From: Pseudomonadota bacterium
GTDB lineage: Bacteria; Pseudomonadota; Alphaproteobacteria; Acetobacterales; Acetobacteraceae
NCBI GenBank assembly: GCA_019352115.1
Contig: JABBNW010000009.1
Coordinates: 1-44,033 of the forward strand
DNA length: 44,033 bases
Direction: 5' to 3'
A model generated the notes under the pieces. The model was given only the letters and a program-made list of their open reading frames with translations, had not been told where the DNA came from and searched no databases. This document shows, one piece after another, positions 20,343 through 28,875 of this stretch (positions within the stretch are counted from its first letter, which is position 1; the number at the start of each line of letters is the position of its first letter). The position numbers and the translations under genes were made by a program.

Positions 20343-22730
20343 CTACCCCAGCAGCGCCTGCGCGCAGGCATCCAGGATGGCATCGACATCCATCCCGTAT
20401 TCCCGATACAGATCCGGAATGTCCCCGCCCTGGCCGAACCGGTCCGGCCCGAGCGGCACCACCCGCTGCCCGCGCACCGCGCCCAACCAGGCGTGGCTCG
20501 CCGGATGCCCGTCCAGCACCGTCACCAGCGCCGCCCCGGGCGCGAGCGGGGCGAGCAGCCGTTCCACCTGCGAAGTCGCCCCGCGATCCCCCGTCCGCCG
20601 CGCCCGCGCAGCCGCCAGCCAACCGGCGTGCAGCCGATCGGGGCTGGTGATCGCGAGCAGCCCGGCGCCGGGTTCCTCGGTGCGCAGTTCGGCGAACGCG
20701 GCGGTTGCTTCCGGCGCCACCGGCCCCTGATAGGCGAGCGCGATGCGCGCGCCGGCGGCCGGCGGCTCCACCCAATGCCCGCCGGCGATGACCGCGGCCG
20801 GGTCCAGGCGGCGGTCCGGCTGGTCCAGTTGCCGGGTGGACAGCCGCAGCCATACCGCCGAGCCGTCCGGCGCCTGCATATGCGCGAAGGCATGGCGCAG
20901 CAGGATGCCGAGTTCGTCCACATGCGCCGGCTCGAAGCTTGCGAGCCGGTCGGCCGCCATGCCGATCAGCGGCGTGTTCACCGACTGGTGCTGCCCGCCC
21001 TCCGGCGCCAGGGTGATGCCGGAGGGGGTGGAAACCAGCAGGAAGCGCGCGTCCTGGTAGCAGGCGTAGATCAGCGCATCCAACCCGCGGTTCACGAACG
21101 GATCGTACACCGTGCCGATCGGCAGCAGCCGTGCCCCGGTCAGCGCATGCGCAAGACCCGCAGCCCCCAGCAGCAGGAACAGGTTCTGCTCGGCGATGCC
21201 GAGTTCCACATGCTGGCCGCGCGGCGACATCCCCCAGCGCTGCGCGGAGGCCAGCTTGGCGTCGCGGAACACGTCGTTGCGGGTGTGCCGATCGAAGATG
21301 CCGCGCCGGTTCACCCACGGGCCGAGGTTGGTGGACACCGTCACGTCCGGGCTGGTGGTGACGATATGCTCCGCCAGTTCCTTGTACTCGCCCTGGCCGC
21401 GGCCGATCTCGGCCAGGATGTCGCCGAAACCGCCCTGGGTGGACATCCGCCGCCCGGTGGTGGACGGCACCGGCAGCGCCGCCGGCACTGCAACGACCGG
21501 GGCGACCAGCGCGCGGCCCTCCGGCGTCAGCTTCGCGGCAAACGGGCAGGCATCGAGGAAGGCTTGCAGTTCGGCGGCGGGCGCCTCCAGCCCCTCGAAC
21601 CGATCCCATTCGTGGCCCGGACGGATCCGCATCGCCGTGCGGAAAATCTCCATCTGCTCCTTCGTCATCAGCCCGGCGTGGTTGTCCTTGTGGCCGGCGA
21701 AGGGCAGGCCCATGCCCTTCACGGTGTAGGCGATGAAGCAGGTCGGCTGGTCGCCCTCGGCGTCGGCCGCGCGGAACGTTTCGATCAGCGTTTCGATGTC
21801 GTGGCCGCCGAGGTTGGTCATCAGCGCGCCGAGTTCGTCATCGGACAGCGGATCGAGGATCGCGCGCACGCCCTCGGTGCGCCCCAGTTCGGCCAGCAGC
21901 GCGGCGCGCCAGGCGGCACCGCCCTGGAACGTGAGCGCGGAGTACAAGCTGTTCGGGCAGTCGTCGATCCAGCGCCGCAGCGCCTCCCCGCCCGGGCGGG
22001 CGAAGGCGGCTTCCAGCTTGCGGCCGTATTTGATGGTGACGACGTTCCAGCCCATGTCGCGGAACAGGCCCTCGATGCGGCCGAACAGCCGGTCGGGGAC
22101 GACGGAATCGAGGCTCTGGCGGTTGTAGTCGATCACCCACCAGACATCGCGCACGTCGTGCTTCCAGCCCTCCAGCAGGGCTTCGTAGATGTTGCCCTCG
22201 TCCAGTTCGGCATCGCCGGCGATCGCGATGTGCCGCCCGGGGGGCAGGCCCTCGCGCGCCAGCCCGTGCAGCCGCGCGTAGTCCTGCATCAGGGCGGAGA
22301 AACTCGTCATGGCGACGCCGAGGCCGACCGAGCCGGTGGAGAAATCGACCTCGCCGCCGTCCTTGAAGCGCGAAGGATAAGGCTGCACGCCGCCCATCGC
22401 GCGCAGCCCCGCCATCTTCTCGACCGTCTGCCGACCGAACAGATAGTTGATGGCGTGGAACACCGGCCCCGCGTGCGGCTTCACCGCGATGCGGTCGGCC
22501 GGGCGCGCGATCGCGAAATAGAGCGCGGTCATGATCGAAATGACCGAGGCGCAGGATGCCTGGTGCCCGCCCACCTTCAGCCCGTCCCGGTTGGGCCGGA
22601 TATGGTTGGCGTTGTGCACCATCCATGCCGACAGCCACAGCAGCTTGTGTTCAAGCTGGTGCAGCAGCGCGACGGATTCCGGATCCATCCCGGTCGCGGC
22701 CGGCGACGGCGGGGCGGCGATCACGTTCAT
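20343..22730 (-). CDS. Transketolase / homodimeric E1-like ThDP-dependent enzyme
   Basis: A 795-residue thiamine-diphosphate enzyme. The N-terminal half shows GLKVGGHQASCAS, the ThDP/Mg motif GDAELDEGN at 172-180 and DYNRQSL at 201-207, with overall resemblance to homodimeric pyruvate dehydrogenase E1 (AceE). The middle carries HVELGIAEQNL, the glutamate that activates the cofactor in transketolases and DXS. The C-terminal domain follows from about residue 640. It is shorter than AceE (about 885 residues), and no E2 or E3 gene is nearby, so a plain oxoacid dehydrogenase role is uncertain. The start ATG 22730 overlaps the decarboxylase stop (ATGA). The frame stays open upstream into the decarboxylase gene, but that part is antisense-like and not homologous. 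Confidence 0.9.
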   Translation of the reverse strand: MNVIAAPPSPAATGMDPESVALLHQLEHKLLWLSAWMVHNANHIRPNRDGLKVGGHQASCASVISIMTALYFAIARPADRIAVKPHAGPVFHAINYLFGRQTVEKMAGLRAMGGVQPYPSRFKDGGEVDFSTGSVGLGVAMTSFSALMQDYARLHGLAREGLPPGRHIAIAGDAELDEGNIYEALLEGWKHDVRDVWWVIDYNRQSLDSVVPDRLFGRIEGLFRDMGWNVVTIKYGRKLEAAFARPGGEALRRWIDDCPNSLYSALTFQGGAAWRAALLAELGRTEGVRAILDPLSDDELGALMTNLGGHDIETLIETFRAADAEGDQPTCFIAYTVKGMGLPFAGHKDNHAGLMTKEQMEIFRTAMRIRPGHEWDRFEGLEAPAAELQAFLDACPFAAKLTPEGRALVAPVVAVPAALPVPSTTGRRMSTQGGFGDILAEIGRGQGEYKELAEHIVTTSPDVTVSTNLGPWVNRRGIFDRHTRNDVFRDAKLASAQRWGMSPRGQHVELGIAEQNLFLLLGAAGLAHALTGARLLPIGTVYDPFVNRGLDALIYACYQDARFLLVSTPSGITLAPEGGQHQSVNTPLIGMAADRLASFEPAHVDELGILLRHAFAHMQAPDGSAVWLRLSTRQLDQPDRRLDPAAVIAGGHWVEPPAAGARIALAYQGPVAPEATAAFAELRTEEPGAGLLAITSPDRLHAGWLAAARARRTGDRGATSQVERLLAPLAPGAALVTVLDGHPASHAWLGAVRGQRVVPLGPDRFGQGGDIPDLYREYGMDVDAILDACAQALLG

Positions 22731-24220
22731 GCGGACGCTCCCGGCTGGCGGAAGATGCCCGTCTGCCCGCCCACCACCGACCACGACCGCCCGAGCAACC
22801 GGCGCACCGATGCGGCCGCGTTGCGCCGGCCCTCGCCGGCGTAATCCTCGTGCCAGTCCTCGATCTTCCCGAGGTCGTACAGGTAGTTCACCATCATGGT
22901 CGCGCTCGCCCTCATGCCCTTGTCCGACGTATCGGCGCCGAGGCTGATCCGTTCCACCCGCGCCCCGTTCGACAGATGGAAATGCGCGACCGGGTCGAGC
23001 GCCCGCTTGCCGTTGCTTTCCCGCAGCAGATACTGCGCGCCGAGCCGCAGCAACGCCGGTTCGACCGCGCGCAGCAGCGCCGGATCGCGCCAGAAGCCGC
23101 GCCGGTTGAGGATGTCGCGCAAGCTCGCCGCCGCCGGCCCGGTCACCACGGAAGCCAGCGCCTGCGCCTCCCCCTCCGTCAGTAGCCCCGGCTCGTCGGC
23201 GGCGAGCTTCGGGTCCAGCCAGCGACGGAAACCGGGCATCGGGGACAGGGTTGCGAAGGTCTTGAGGTTGCGGAACTCGCCCGACAATTCTTCCGCCACC
23301 CGCTTGATCAGGAAGTTGCCGAAGCTGATCCCGGCCAGGCCGCGCTGGCAGTTGCTGATGGAATAGAAGATCGCGGTATCGGCTGCGCGCGGGTCGAGCA
23401 CCGGCGCCTTCTCGTCCAGAAGCTTCTGCACGCTGCCGGCGAGCCCCTTCACCAGCGCGACTTCGACGAAGATCAGCGGCTCCCCCGGCATGCGCGGATG
23501 GAAGAAGGCATAGCAGCGGCGATCGGAATCGAGCCGGTTCTTCAGGTCGCGCCACGACTTGATCTCGTGCACCGCCTCGTAGCCGACCAGTTTTTCCAGC
23601 AGGGCCGCCGGGCTCGACCAGTCGATGCGTTGCAGTTCCAGGAAGCCGATGTCGAACCAGGCGGCGAGCAGGCCGCGCAGGTCCGATTCCAGCGCCGCCA
23701 GCAGCTTGTCGTTCTTGCGGTGCGCCAGCAGGAACTCGCGCAGATCGACCAGGAATTTGCGCCCGTCCGGGATCGAGGTGAATTGCGTGAGCAGGCGCAG
23801 CCGCGGCGGCTCCAGCGCCTGGCGCAGCGCCGCCTGGGCTGCGGCGCGTTCGGCCGGATCGGCGGCGTGCTGCACGGCGGCGTAGGCGCCGGCCAGCGCC
23901 TCCGGGTCGGAATCGTAGCCGGCGAGGGTACGCAGCAGGTCGCGCCGCCCGGCCGAGTCGAGCGAGAGGTAGGTCTCCGCCAGCTTGGCGGCGCGGTTGC
24001 GCGCGCTCACTTCGCCGCCGCGGCCGTGCAGGCAGGCGTGGATCTGGGCCTCGACGCTGTCGCCTTCCTCGGCGCCGACGCTGGCCGCCATTTCGCGCCA
24101 GACGGAGGTCAGGCGACGCAGCGCGCGATCGAACAGCCCGGGCGTGGCGACGGGCAGGGACATCGTGGTCGGGGTGGGCACCGGGGCGGTGGTCGCGACG
24201 TCGCTCATGGGCAGCACCAT
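22727..24220 (-). CDS. Malonyl-CoA decarboxylase
   Basis: A 497-residue enzyme converting malonyl-CoA to acetyl-CoA and CO2. The N-terminal helical domain spans about residues 55-200. The C-terminal acetyltransferase-like domain carries IFYSISNCQRGLAGISFGN, TFATLSPMPGF and HFHLSNGARVERI. The catalytic serine and histidine known for the family correspond to S326 and H415. It would remove malonyl-CoA or let the cell grow on malonate. A CoA ligase and transporter for malonate are not in the window. The start is ATG 24220, with ATG 24208 (MSDVATTAP) an equal alternative. It is first gene of a three-gene operon, overlapping the next gene by 4 nt. Confidence 0.95.
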   Translation of the reverse strand: MVLPMSDVATTAPVPTPTTMSLPVATPGLFDRALRRLTSVWREMAASVGAEEGDSVEAQIHACLHGRGGEVSARNRAAKLAETYLSLDSAGRRDLLRTLAGYDSDPEALAGAYAAVQHAADPAERAAAQAALRQALEPPRLRLLTQFTSIPDGRKFLVDLREFLLAHRKNDKLLAALESDLRGLLAAWFDIGFLELQRIDWSSPAALLEKLVGYEAVHEIKSWRDLKNRLDSDRRCYAFFHPRMPGEPLIFVEVALVKGLAGSVQKLLDEKAPVLDPRAADTAIFYSISNCQRGLAGISFGNFLIKRVAEELSGEFRNLKTFATLSPMPGFRRWLDPKLAADEPGLLTEGEAQALASVVTGPAAASLRDILNRRGFWRDPALLRAVEPALLRLGAQYLLRESNGKRALDPVAHFHLSNGARVERISLGADTSDKGMRASATMMVNYLYDLGKIEDWHEDYAGEGRRNAAASVRRLLGRSWSVVGGQTGIFRQPGASA

Positions 24221-24283
24221 CAGGCTCGTGGGGGTGGTCCGCTCGCGCGGGCGCCCACTATAGCCGGCCGGGCGGTGCGCGCA

Positions 24284-25033
24284 TCAGGCATCCGCGCGGC
24301 GGGGGAACTGCATGGCGAGCAGATCGAGCCCTCCGCCGCCGGCGCGTGCGGCCAGGCCGGGCTCATCGGGGGCAACGAACAGGCAGGACCGCGGACCCAG
24401 CACCGTATCGTCCCGCAGCAGGCTGCCGCCCAGCACCAGCCAGTATTGACCGGCGCCGACGGTCGGATCGGGGCCGGCAAGCGGCGCGCCGGCCGGCAGG
24501 CGGTAGCGCCAGGCGGCGAGCCCGTCCGGCTGCGCCGGCAGCGCGGGTTCGCAGACCGGCGCGGCGGCGGGATCCGCCAGGACCGGGGCCGGCGTGCCGA
24601 TCGCCTCCCGATGGTGGCGCGGGCGGGGCAGGTCGGCGCGCGCGCCCGGCATGTAGCGCGCGCCGGGGTCCCAGCCGTTGCGCAAGGTGAAATAGGCAAG
24701 CCCGTCGGCGCCGGCGCGGATCGGGCCGTAGGGCGAGTAGGCGGCGGTGAAATGCACCGCGACCGGCGCCACCGCATGGGTGCCGAGGGTGCCGCCGCCC
24801 GCCACCACCACCTGGAACTGGTCGGCCTGGTGGAAATGCGCCTGCACGGTGGTGTCCGGATCCTGCTCGACCAGGAAGGCCATCGCATACAGCGCGCCGG
24901 GCGGCGGCGGCGGTGCGGGATCGGGCCGGTAGCGGCTGCCGCCGAGGCAGGTGGTGTGCCAGAATCCCATGCCGTTGGAGCTGGCGCGGCGGCGGGTGGC
25001 GCTGGCGGTCTCGGCGGCGGCGATCAAGGGCAT
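24284..25033 (-). CDS. Cupin-like protein of unknown function
   Basis: A 249-residue cytoplasmic protein with a cupin-like core near residues 64-85 (QAHFHQADQFQVVVAGGGTLG), where the His/Gln pattern recalls a metal site. A second barrel may lie at about 185-240 (QYWLVLGGSLLRDD). The middle is Pro/Arg-rich. There is no signal peptide, although the start contains SNGMGFWHTTCLGGSRY. The ATG at 25033 overlaps the end of the zur gene by 10 nt, so the two are translationally coupled. A link to zinc homeostasis is inferred from that overlap only. Confidence 0.7.
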   Translation of the reverse strand: MPLIAAAETASATRRRASSNGMGFWHTTCLGGSRYRPDPAPPPPPGALYAMAFLVEQDPDTTVQAHFHQADQFQVVVAGGGTLGTHAVAPVAVHFTAAYSPYGPIRAGADGLAYFTLRNGWDPGARYMPGARADLPRPRHHREAIGTPAPVLADPAAAPVCEPALPAQPDGLAAWRYRLPAGAPLAGPDPTVGAGQYWLVLGGSLLRDDTVLGPRSCLFVAPDEPGLAARAGGGGLDLLAMQFPRRADA

Positions 25034-25557
25034 GGATCGGTCTCCCGTACCGGGGCGGCGGCGCAGGATGCGCAGAGCCCCTCGGCTTCGATGGTGGCGG
25101 CGGCGACGGTGAACCCGCGGCGGGCGGCGGCGGCGGCGAGGGCGTGGGCGAGTTCCGGATCGTCGAGCTCGATCGCCCGGCCGCAGTGGCGGCAGATCAG
25201 GAACTGGGCGGCGTGGGTATGGGCGTGCGGGGCGGGTGCGGCGCCGGCCGGCGTAGGGGCGACCGGCTCCGGCTGGGCGACGCAGCCGACGAAGGCCGCG
25301 AGCCGCTCCACCCGGTGCACCAGCCCCTGGGCGCCGAGGAATTCGAGCGCCCGATACACCGTGGGCGGCGCCGCGTTGCCGCGCGAGCGGCGCAGCCGGT
25401 CCAGCAGGTCGTAGGCGCCGACTGGCGTATCGGCGTCCAGGATCAGGCCGAGCACGTCGCGGCGCAGCGCAGTCAGTTTGGCGCCGCGGCCGGCGCAGAT
25501 GGCATCCGCGCGGGCCAGCAGGTCTTCGGTGCGGGGTGAGAAAGCGGCCGCGCTCAC
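25024..25557 (-). CDS. zur: Fur-family regulator, Zur type
   Basis: A 177-residue zinc-sensing repressor. The winged helix covers about residues 15-85 (RGAKLTALRRDVLGLIL, PPTVYRALEFLGAQGLVHR). The C-terminal dimerisation domain has a His-rich stretch (HAHTHAAQFLICRHCG) and two zinc-binding pairs, CRHC and CASC. The FLICRHCGRAIELDD and VHRVERLAAFVGC segments fit Zur better than Fur, Mur or PerR. The start was set at GTG 25557; an in-frame ATG (MRAILDC) at about 25614 would overlap the divergent hisI start. It shares a 55-nt gap with hisI and overlaps the downstream cupin gene. No canonical Zur box was seen in the gap. Confidence 0.88.
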   Translation of the reverse strand: MSAAAFSPRTEDLLARADAICAGRGAKLTALRRDVLGLILDADTPVGAYDLLDRLRRSRGNAAPPTVYRALEFLGAQGLVHRVERLAAFVGCVAQPEPVAPTPAGAAPAPHAHTHAAQFLICRHCGRAIELDDPELAHALAAAAARRGFTVAAATIEAEGLCASCAAAPVRETDPCP

Positions 25558-25612
25558 GTGTTCGGGGCCCCTATCCTTTGATCCGGCAGCATTGCAGTCC
25601 AAGATAGCACGC

Positions 25613-26044
25613 ATGAGCACCCAGTACACCACGGCGGCCGTGCTGGCCGCCCTGCATTTCGATGCCGCCGGCCTGGTGCCGGCGATCGCCCAGCAGCACG
25701 ACACCGGGGAGGTGCTGATGCTCGCCTGGATGAACGCCGATGCGGTGGCCGAGACCCTGGCGACCGGGCGCGGCTGCTACTTCAGTCGCTCGCGCGGGCG
25801 GTTGTGGCGCAAGGGGGAAACGTCGGGCCAGGTGCAGCGGCTGGTGGAGCTGCGGGTGGATTGCGACGGCGACGCCGTGCTGCTGCGGGTCGATCAGACC
25901 GGGGTCGCGTGCCACACCGGTCGGCGATCGTGCTTCTTCCGCGCGGCGCGGGAGGAGGGGCTGGTGGAGATCATGGCGCCGGAGGTGGACGAGGCGGTGC
26001 TGTACGGCGCCCGGCACACGCCGGAGGCGCCTGACGCCGGATGA
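25613..26044 (+). CDS. hisI: Phosphoribosyl-AMP cyclohydrolase
   Basis: A 143-residue enzyme opening the adenine ring of PR-AMP, the third step of histidine synthesis. Motifs are complete: SRSRGRLWRKGETSG, VDCDGDAVLLRVDQ and ACHTGRRSCFF. The zinc/magnesium ligands C84, C100 and C107 are at the family spacing (16 and 7). The ATG at 25613 (MSTQYTTAAV) gives the normal length; the open frame upstream runs into the zur gene and is rejected. It is divergent from zur with a 55-nt gap and apart from any other his gene. Some bacteria place a HisI copy under Zur control, so zinc-dependent expression is possible but not shown. Confidence 0.95.
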   Translation: MSTQYTTAAVLAALHFDAAGLVPAIAQQHDTGEVLMLAWMNADAVAETLATGRGCYFSRSRGRLWRKGETSGQVQRLVELRVDCDGDAVLLRVDQTGVACHTGRRSCFFRAAREEGLVEIMAPEVDEAVLYGARHTPEAPDAG

Positions 26045-26140
26045 AGTGATGGTGGCGCGGGTAGGACGTTGGTCTGTTGCCCGTGCCCGCTGCGCCACCC
26101 GCCGGATGCGCTGGCGCCACGCGCGATCTGTTGGTAGTTC

Positions 26141-26161
26141 GGACCGTTCCATGATCGGTCC
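26141..26161. terminator. Weak hairpin between hisI and the convergent carrier gene
   Basis: GGACCG and CGGTCC arms flank a 9-nt loop in the 170-nt gap between convergent genes. There is no T-run. Nothing else was recognised in this gap. Confidence 0.25.
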
Positions 26162-26214
26162 ATACGTGCCTGGCGCTCGGGCGGATGGCACCGCTTCGCG
26201 GGGCCGTTGGCCGC

Positions 26215-26910
26215 TCAGCCGAACAATCCCGCCAGCAGATAGGCCGCCCCCGCCGCCAGTCCCCCGACGACGAAGGTTTGCAGCGCCGAGCGCATCCGGT
26301 TGAGGCCGGTGAAATGGCCCTTGACCGCGCCGAACAGCAGCAGCGCCACGCCGGTCGTCAGGATCGAGATCCGCAGCGCCTCGCCGATGCTGCGGGTGAA
26401 GATGTAGGGCGCCAGCGGGATCAGGCCGCCCACCAGGTAGGAGACCGCGATGGTCGCGGCGCTGACCGGGGCGCGCCGCGGATCGGGTCGTTCCAGGCCC
26501 AGCTCGAACCGCATCATGAAGTCGACCCAGGTCCGCCGCTCGGCAGTGATCGCCGCCACCGCGACCCGCAGGGCGTCCCCACCGAGGCCGTAGCGGGCGA
26601 GGATCTCGCCAACCTCGTGCTCCTCCCGCTCGCGCAGCGCATCGATCTCGCGTCCCTCGCGGGTCTCCTCGGAAGCGTAGTGCTCGGCGTCGGTCCGGGC
26701 GGCGAGGTAGCCGCCGAGGCCCATGGCGATCGCCCCCGCGACGATTTCCGCGAGGCCCGCCGTCACGATCACGTCGGTGTTGGACACCGCGGCCGAAAGC
26801 CCGGCGGCGAGCGCGAACGGGACCGTCAGCCCGTCGGCCATGCCGATGACCACATCGCGCACGGATTCGGACGAGGTGAAGTGTTTCTCGACATGCGGCG
26901 TGGTCGGCAT
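26215..26910 (-). CDS. VIT1/CCC1-family iron/manganese carrier
   Basis: A 231-residue membrane protein. Two N-terminal helices carry VIGMADGLTVPFALAAGLS and IVAGAIAMGLGGYLAART, the conserved Gly/Asp/Glu-rich helices of the VIT1/CCC1 family. A charged cytoplasmic segment follows (EHYASEETREGREIDALRER), rich in Glu and fit for metal binding. Three more helices complete the protein (VSYLVGGLIPLAPYIF, ILTTGVALLLFGAVKG, FVVGGLAAGAAYLLAGLF). Members export or sequester Fe2+ or Mn2+. The start is ATG 26910. It is downstream of the b561 and peroxidase genes on the same strand (71-nt gap), so all three may form one iron/redox unit. Confidence 0.93.
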   Translation of the reverse strand: MPTTPHVEKHFTSSESVRDVVIGMADGLTVPFALAAGLSAAVSNTDVIVTAGLAEIVAGAIAMGLGGYLAARTDAEHYASEETREGREIDALREREEHEVGEILARYGLGGDALRVAVAAITAERRTWVDFMMRFELGLERPDPRRAPVSAATIAVSYLVGGLIPLAPYIFTRSIGEALRISILTTGVALLLFGAVKGHFTGLNRMRSALQTFVVGGLAAGAAYLLAGLFG

Positions 26911-26981
26911 GCGGCCGGGTCCTTACCTGCCAGCGCGGTTCGGCTGGGTGGGCCGCAACGGGGCCGCGATGCAAGCCGGCA

Positions 26982-27626
26982 TCAGTCCTCGGCGCGTTTT
27001 CGGCCGGTGACCATGGACCGGGCAAGGTTCTCCCGATGCACCACGCTCGCCAACCCGACCCCCAGGATGTGAAGGATGATCAGCCCCAAGGTGATGTTGG
27101 CCAGCGTATCGTGCAGCTCGCCGAGCGCGCTCTCCGCGCTTTCGCCGCGTGGCGCCGCGCCGGTCCGGTTTTCGTCTTGGTCCCCGTACGCCCGGGCGTT
27201 CGCCGGGCCGGTGGCATGGGCCAGGGGGCCCTTGCCGAGGTCGCCGTAGGCGACCAGCCCGGTGCCGACGGTCGCCGCAAGGAACGCCAGCAGCAGGAAC
27301 ACCATGGCCCCCCCGGCGGGGCTATGGCCCAGGTAGCGCCGCGACCGGCCGCGCACGAGCCCGGCGAGGTAGCGCACCGCCGTGACCGGGCCGTAGGCGA
27401 AATCGCTGAACCTTGCGTGACGGGGCCCCACGAAGCCCCAGAGCACGCGCAGCACGACGATCGCCCCCACGGCGTAGCCGCCCCACACATGCAGGGCGTC
27501 AATGCCGCCGGACTCTTCCTCGGCGCTGAGATAGGCGACCGCGAACGCCACCACGAGCGCCCAGTGCCCGATTCGCACGAGGGGATCCCAGACGGCGACG
27601 CTGGTGGCCTGCCGGGTCGATGACAT
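26982..27626 (-). CDS. Cytochrome b561-type di-haem membrane protein
   Basis: A 214-residue inner-membrane b-type cytochrome. Four helices are seen, with candidate haem histidines in [37 protein letters not shown] and [11 protein letters not shown]. This is the pattern of the b561/Ni-Fe-hydrogenase cytochrome b family, which passes quinol electrons to periplasmic or membrane partners. A hydrophilic loop at about 140-165 ([20 protein letters not shown]) is longer than usual. AAGGATC precedes ATG 27626. The gene lies 27 nt after the cytochrome c peroxidase gene, so it may supply electrons to the peroxidase; that pairing is inferred from adjacency. Confidence 0.9.
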   Translation of the reverse strand: MSSTRQATSVAVWDPLVRIGHWALVVAFAVAYLSAEEESGGIDALHVWGGYAVGAIVVLRVLWGFVGPRHARFSDFAYGPVTAVRYLAGLVRGRSRRYLGHSPAGGAMVFLLLAFLAATVGTGLVAYGDLGKGPLAHATGPANARAYGDQDENRTGAAPRGESAESALGELHDTLANITLGLIILHILGVGLASVVHRENLARSMVTGRKRAED

Positions 27627-27653
27627 CGAGCAGATCCTTATCCGATCACGCGA

Positions 27654-28694
27654 TCAAGGCTGCGGTCGCGGCGTGGTGCCGACGCTGGGCGGCAGGATGG
27701 GGAAAGTCACCTTCGGCTGTTCGCCCGTCAGGCTGTCGAGGAAGGCGGTGATCTTGTCCACGTCTGCGCTGGTGAGTTTGGCACTGAGCTGGCTCGCGCC
27801 CATCACCGCAACCGCCAACCGCAGGTCCCAGGCCTGGCCGGTGTGGAAATAGGGCGCGGTGAGCGCGATGTTCCGCAACGGCGGGACCCGGAAGACATAC
27901 GCGTCGCTGGGCGTTCCGGTGACCATGAAGCGGCCCTTGTCGCCGGGCGGCAGCAGGCTGGCGCCCGGCTTCGTGATCACGCCGAACGGCGCATACATGC
28001 TGCCGCCCAGGTTGATCCCGTTGTGGCAGGCCGCGCAGCCCTTATCCATGAACAGTGCCAGGCCTTCCTTCTGGGTGGGCGAGAGCGCGTTCGCATCGCC
28101 CTTGAGGAAGCGGTCGAACGGCGCGTTCGGCGTGATCAGGGTCGCTTCGAACACGGCGATGGCTTTCTGCACGTTGGCAAGGGTGACCGGATCGGCTTCG
28201 CCCGGAAATGCCTTGACGAACGCGTCGTGATAACCGGGGATGCCGTTCAACTGCTCGGCGACATGCGGCGCGGGCGAGGCCATTTCGATCGGGTTGACCA
28301 TTGGCCCGCCGGCCTGCTCCTCGAGGTCCTTGGCGCGGCCGTCCCAGAACTCGGTCTTGTTGAAGACGGCGTTGAACACCGTGGGCGCATTGCGCCCACC
28401 ATGCTGCCAGCGATGGCCGAGCGAGGTCGGTTCGGCATCGGCGCCGCCCAGCCCGATACTATGGCAGGAACTGCAACTGATGCTGTGGCTCGCGGACAGG
28501 CGCGGATCGAAATACAGCATCTTGCCGAGCTCGATCTTCGCCGGGGTCGCCGCATTGCCGGGCAGTGCCGGCGGGGTCAGCGGGATCGGCTGGAAAAGCT
28601 GCTGCGCCCGCGCCATCACGGCGTCCTGCGCCAGCACGGGGGAAGTGAACAGCACGCCGAGGGACAACACGGCGGCGGCGGTGGTCCTGATCAT
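27654..28694 (-). CDS. Periplasmic di-haem cytochrome c peroxidase
   Basis: A 346-residue enzyme reducing H2O2 to water with electrons from periplasmic cytochromes. A signal peptide ends at about residue 22 (FTSPVLA before QDAV). The two c-type haem sites are CSSCH at 74-78 and CAACH at 220-224. Family segments include LGKMLYFDPRLSASHSISC, GGRNAPTVFNAVFN, FWDGRAKDLEEQAGGP and LRNIALTAPYFHTG. The ATG at 28694 follows GAGGTAAGG; a longer frame to 28733 lacks a good site. An FNR/FixK-type box lies 168 nt upstream of the start, suggesting low-oxygen induction, as known for several bacterial peroxidases. It is first gene of a likely unit with cytochrome b561 and the VIT1/CCC1 carrier. Confidence 0.96.
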   Translation of the reverse strand: MIRTTAAAVLSLGVLFTSPVLAQDAVMARAQQLFQPIPLTPPALPGNAATPAKIELGKMLYFDPRLSASHSISCSSCHSIGLGGADAEPTSLGHRWQHGGRNAPTVFNAVFNKTEFWDGRAKDLEEQAGGPMVNPIEMASPAPHVAEQLNGIPGYHDAFVKAFPGEADPVTLANVQKAIAVFEATLITPNAPFDRFLKGDANALSPTQKEGLALFMDKGCAACHNGINLGGSMYAPFGVITKPGASLLPPGDKGRFMVTGTPSDAYVFRVPPLRNIALTAPYFHTGQAWDLRLAVAVMGASQLSAKLTSADVDKITAFLDSLTGEQPKVTFPILPPSVGTTPRPQP

Positions 28695-28861
28695 GGTAAC
28701 CTTACCTCGCTCGTTCCGAAGGAATTTGCGCAACCGCCGGGTCCGCGCCCGGGTGGCGTGCGACGCCGGACGTTACGATTGCAGCTTTCCTTTTCGGAGC
28801 CGGCTATGTTGCCGCGCCTTGCCGCACAGGCGCAGGATGGCGCTAAATGGTTTTACCGGCA

Positions 28862-28875
28862 TTGATCCAGATCAA
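28862..28875. promoter_or_regulatory. FNR/FixK/Anr-type box in the peroxidase-lpxB intergenic region
   Basis: TTGATCCAGATCAA is an exact match to the TTGAT-N4-ATCAA consensus bound by FNR, FixK and Anr. It is centred 174 nt from the peroxidase start and 180 nt from the lpxB start in the 353-nt divergent gap 28695-29047. Regulation of the peroxidase side is more likely, since such peroxidases are commonly controlled by this regulator class. Nothing else was recognised in the gap; the surrounding 30 nt are markedly AT-richer than the coding sequence. Confidence 0.7.

Noticed and set aside
19260-22844. Plus-strand open frame of nearly 1200 codons
   Set aside because: It lies opposite the unknown operon gene and the ThDP enzyme, both of which have better evidence; its translation has no recognisable domain.
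20343-23555. A fused protein extending the ThDP enzyme upstream by 275 residues
   Set aside because: The extension is an alternative frame of the malonyl-CoA decarboxylase gene. The ATG at 22730 with the 4-nt overlap is the natural start.
25558-25612. A Zur box between zur and hisI
   Set aside because: I found no sequence close to the alphaproteobacterial Zur palindrome in the 55-nt gap.
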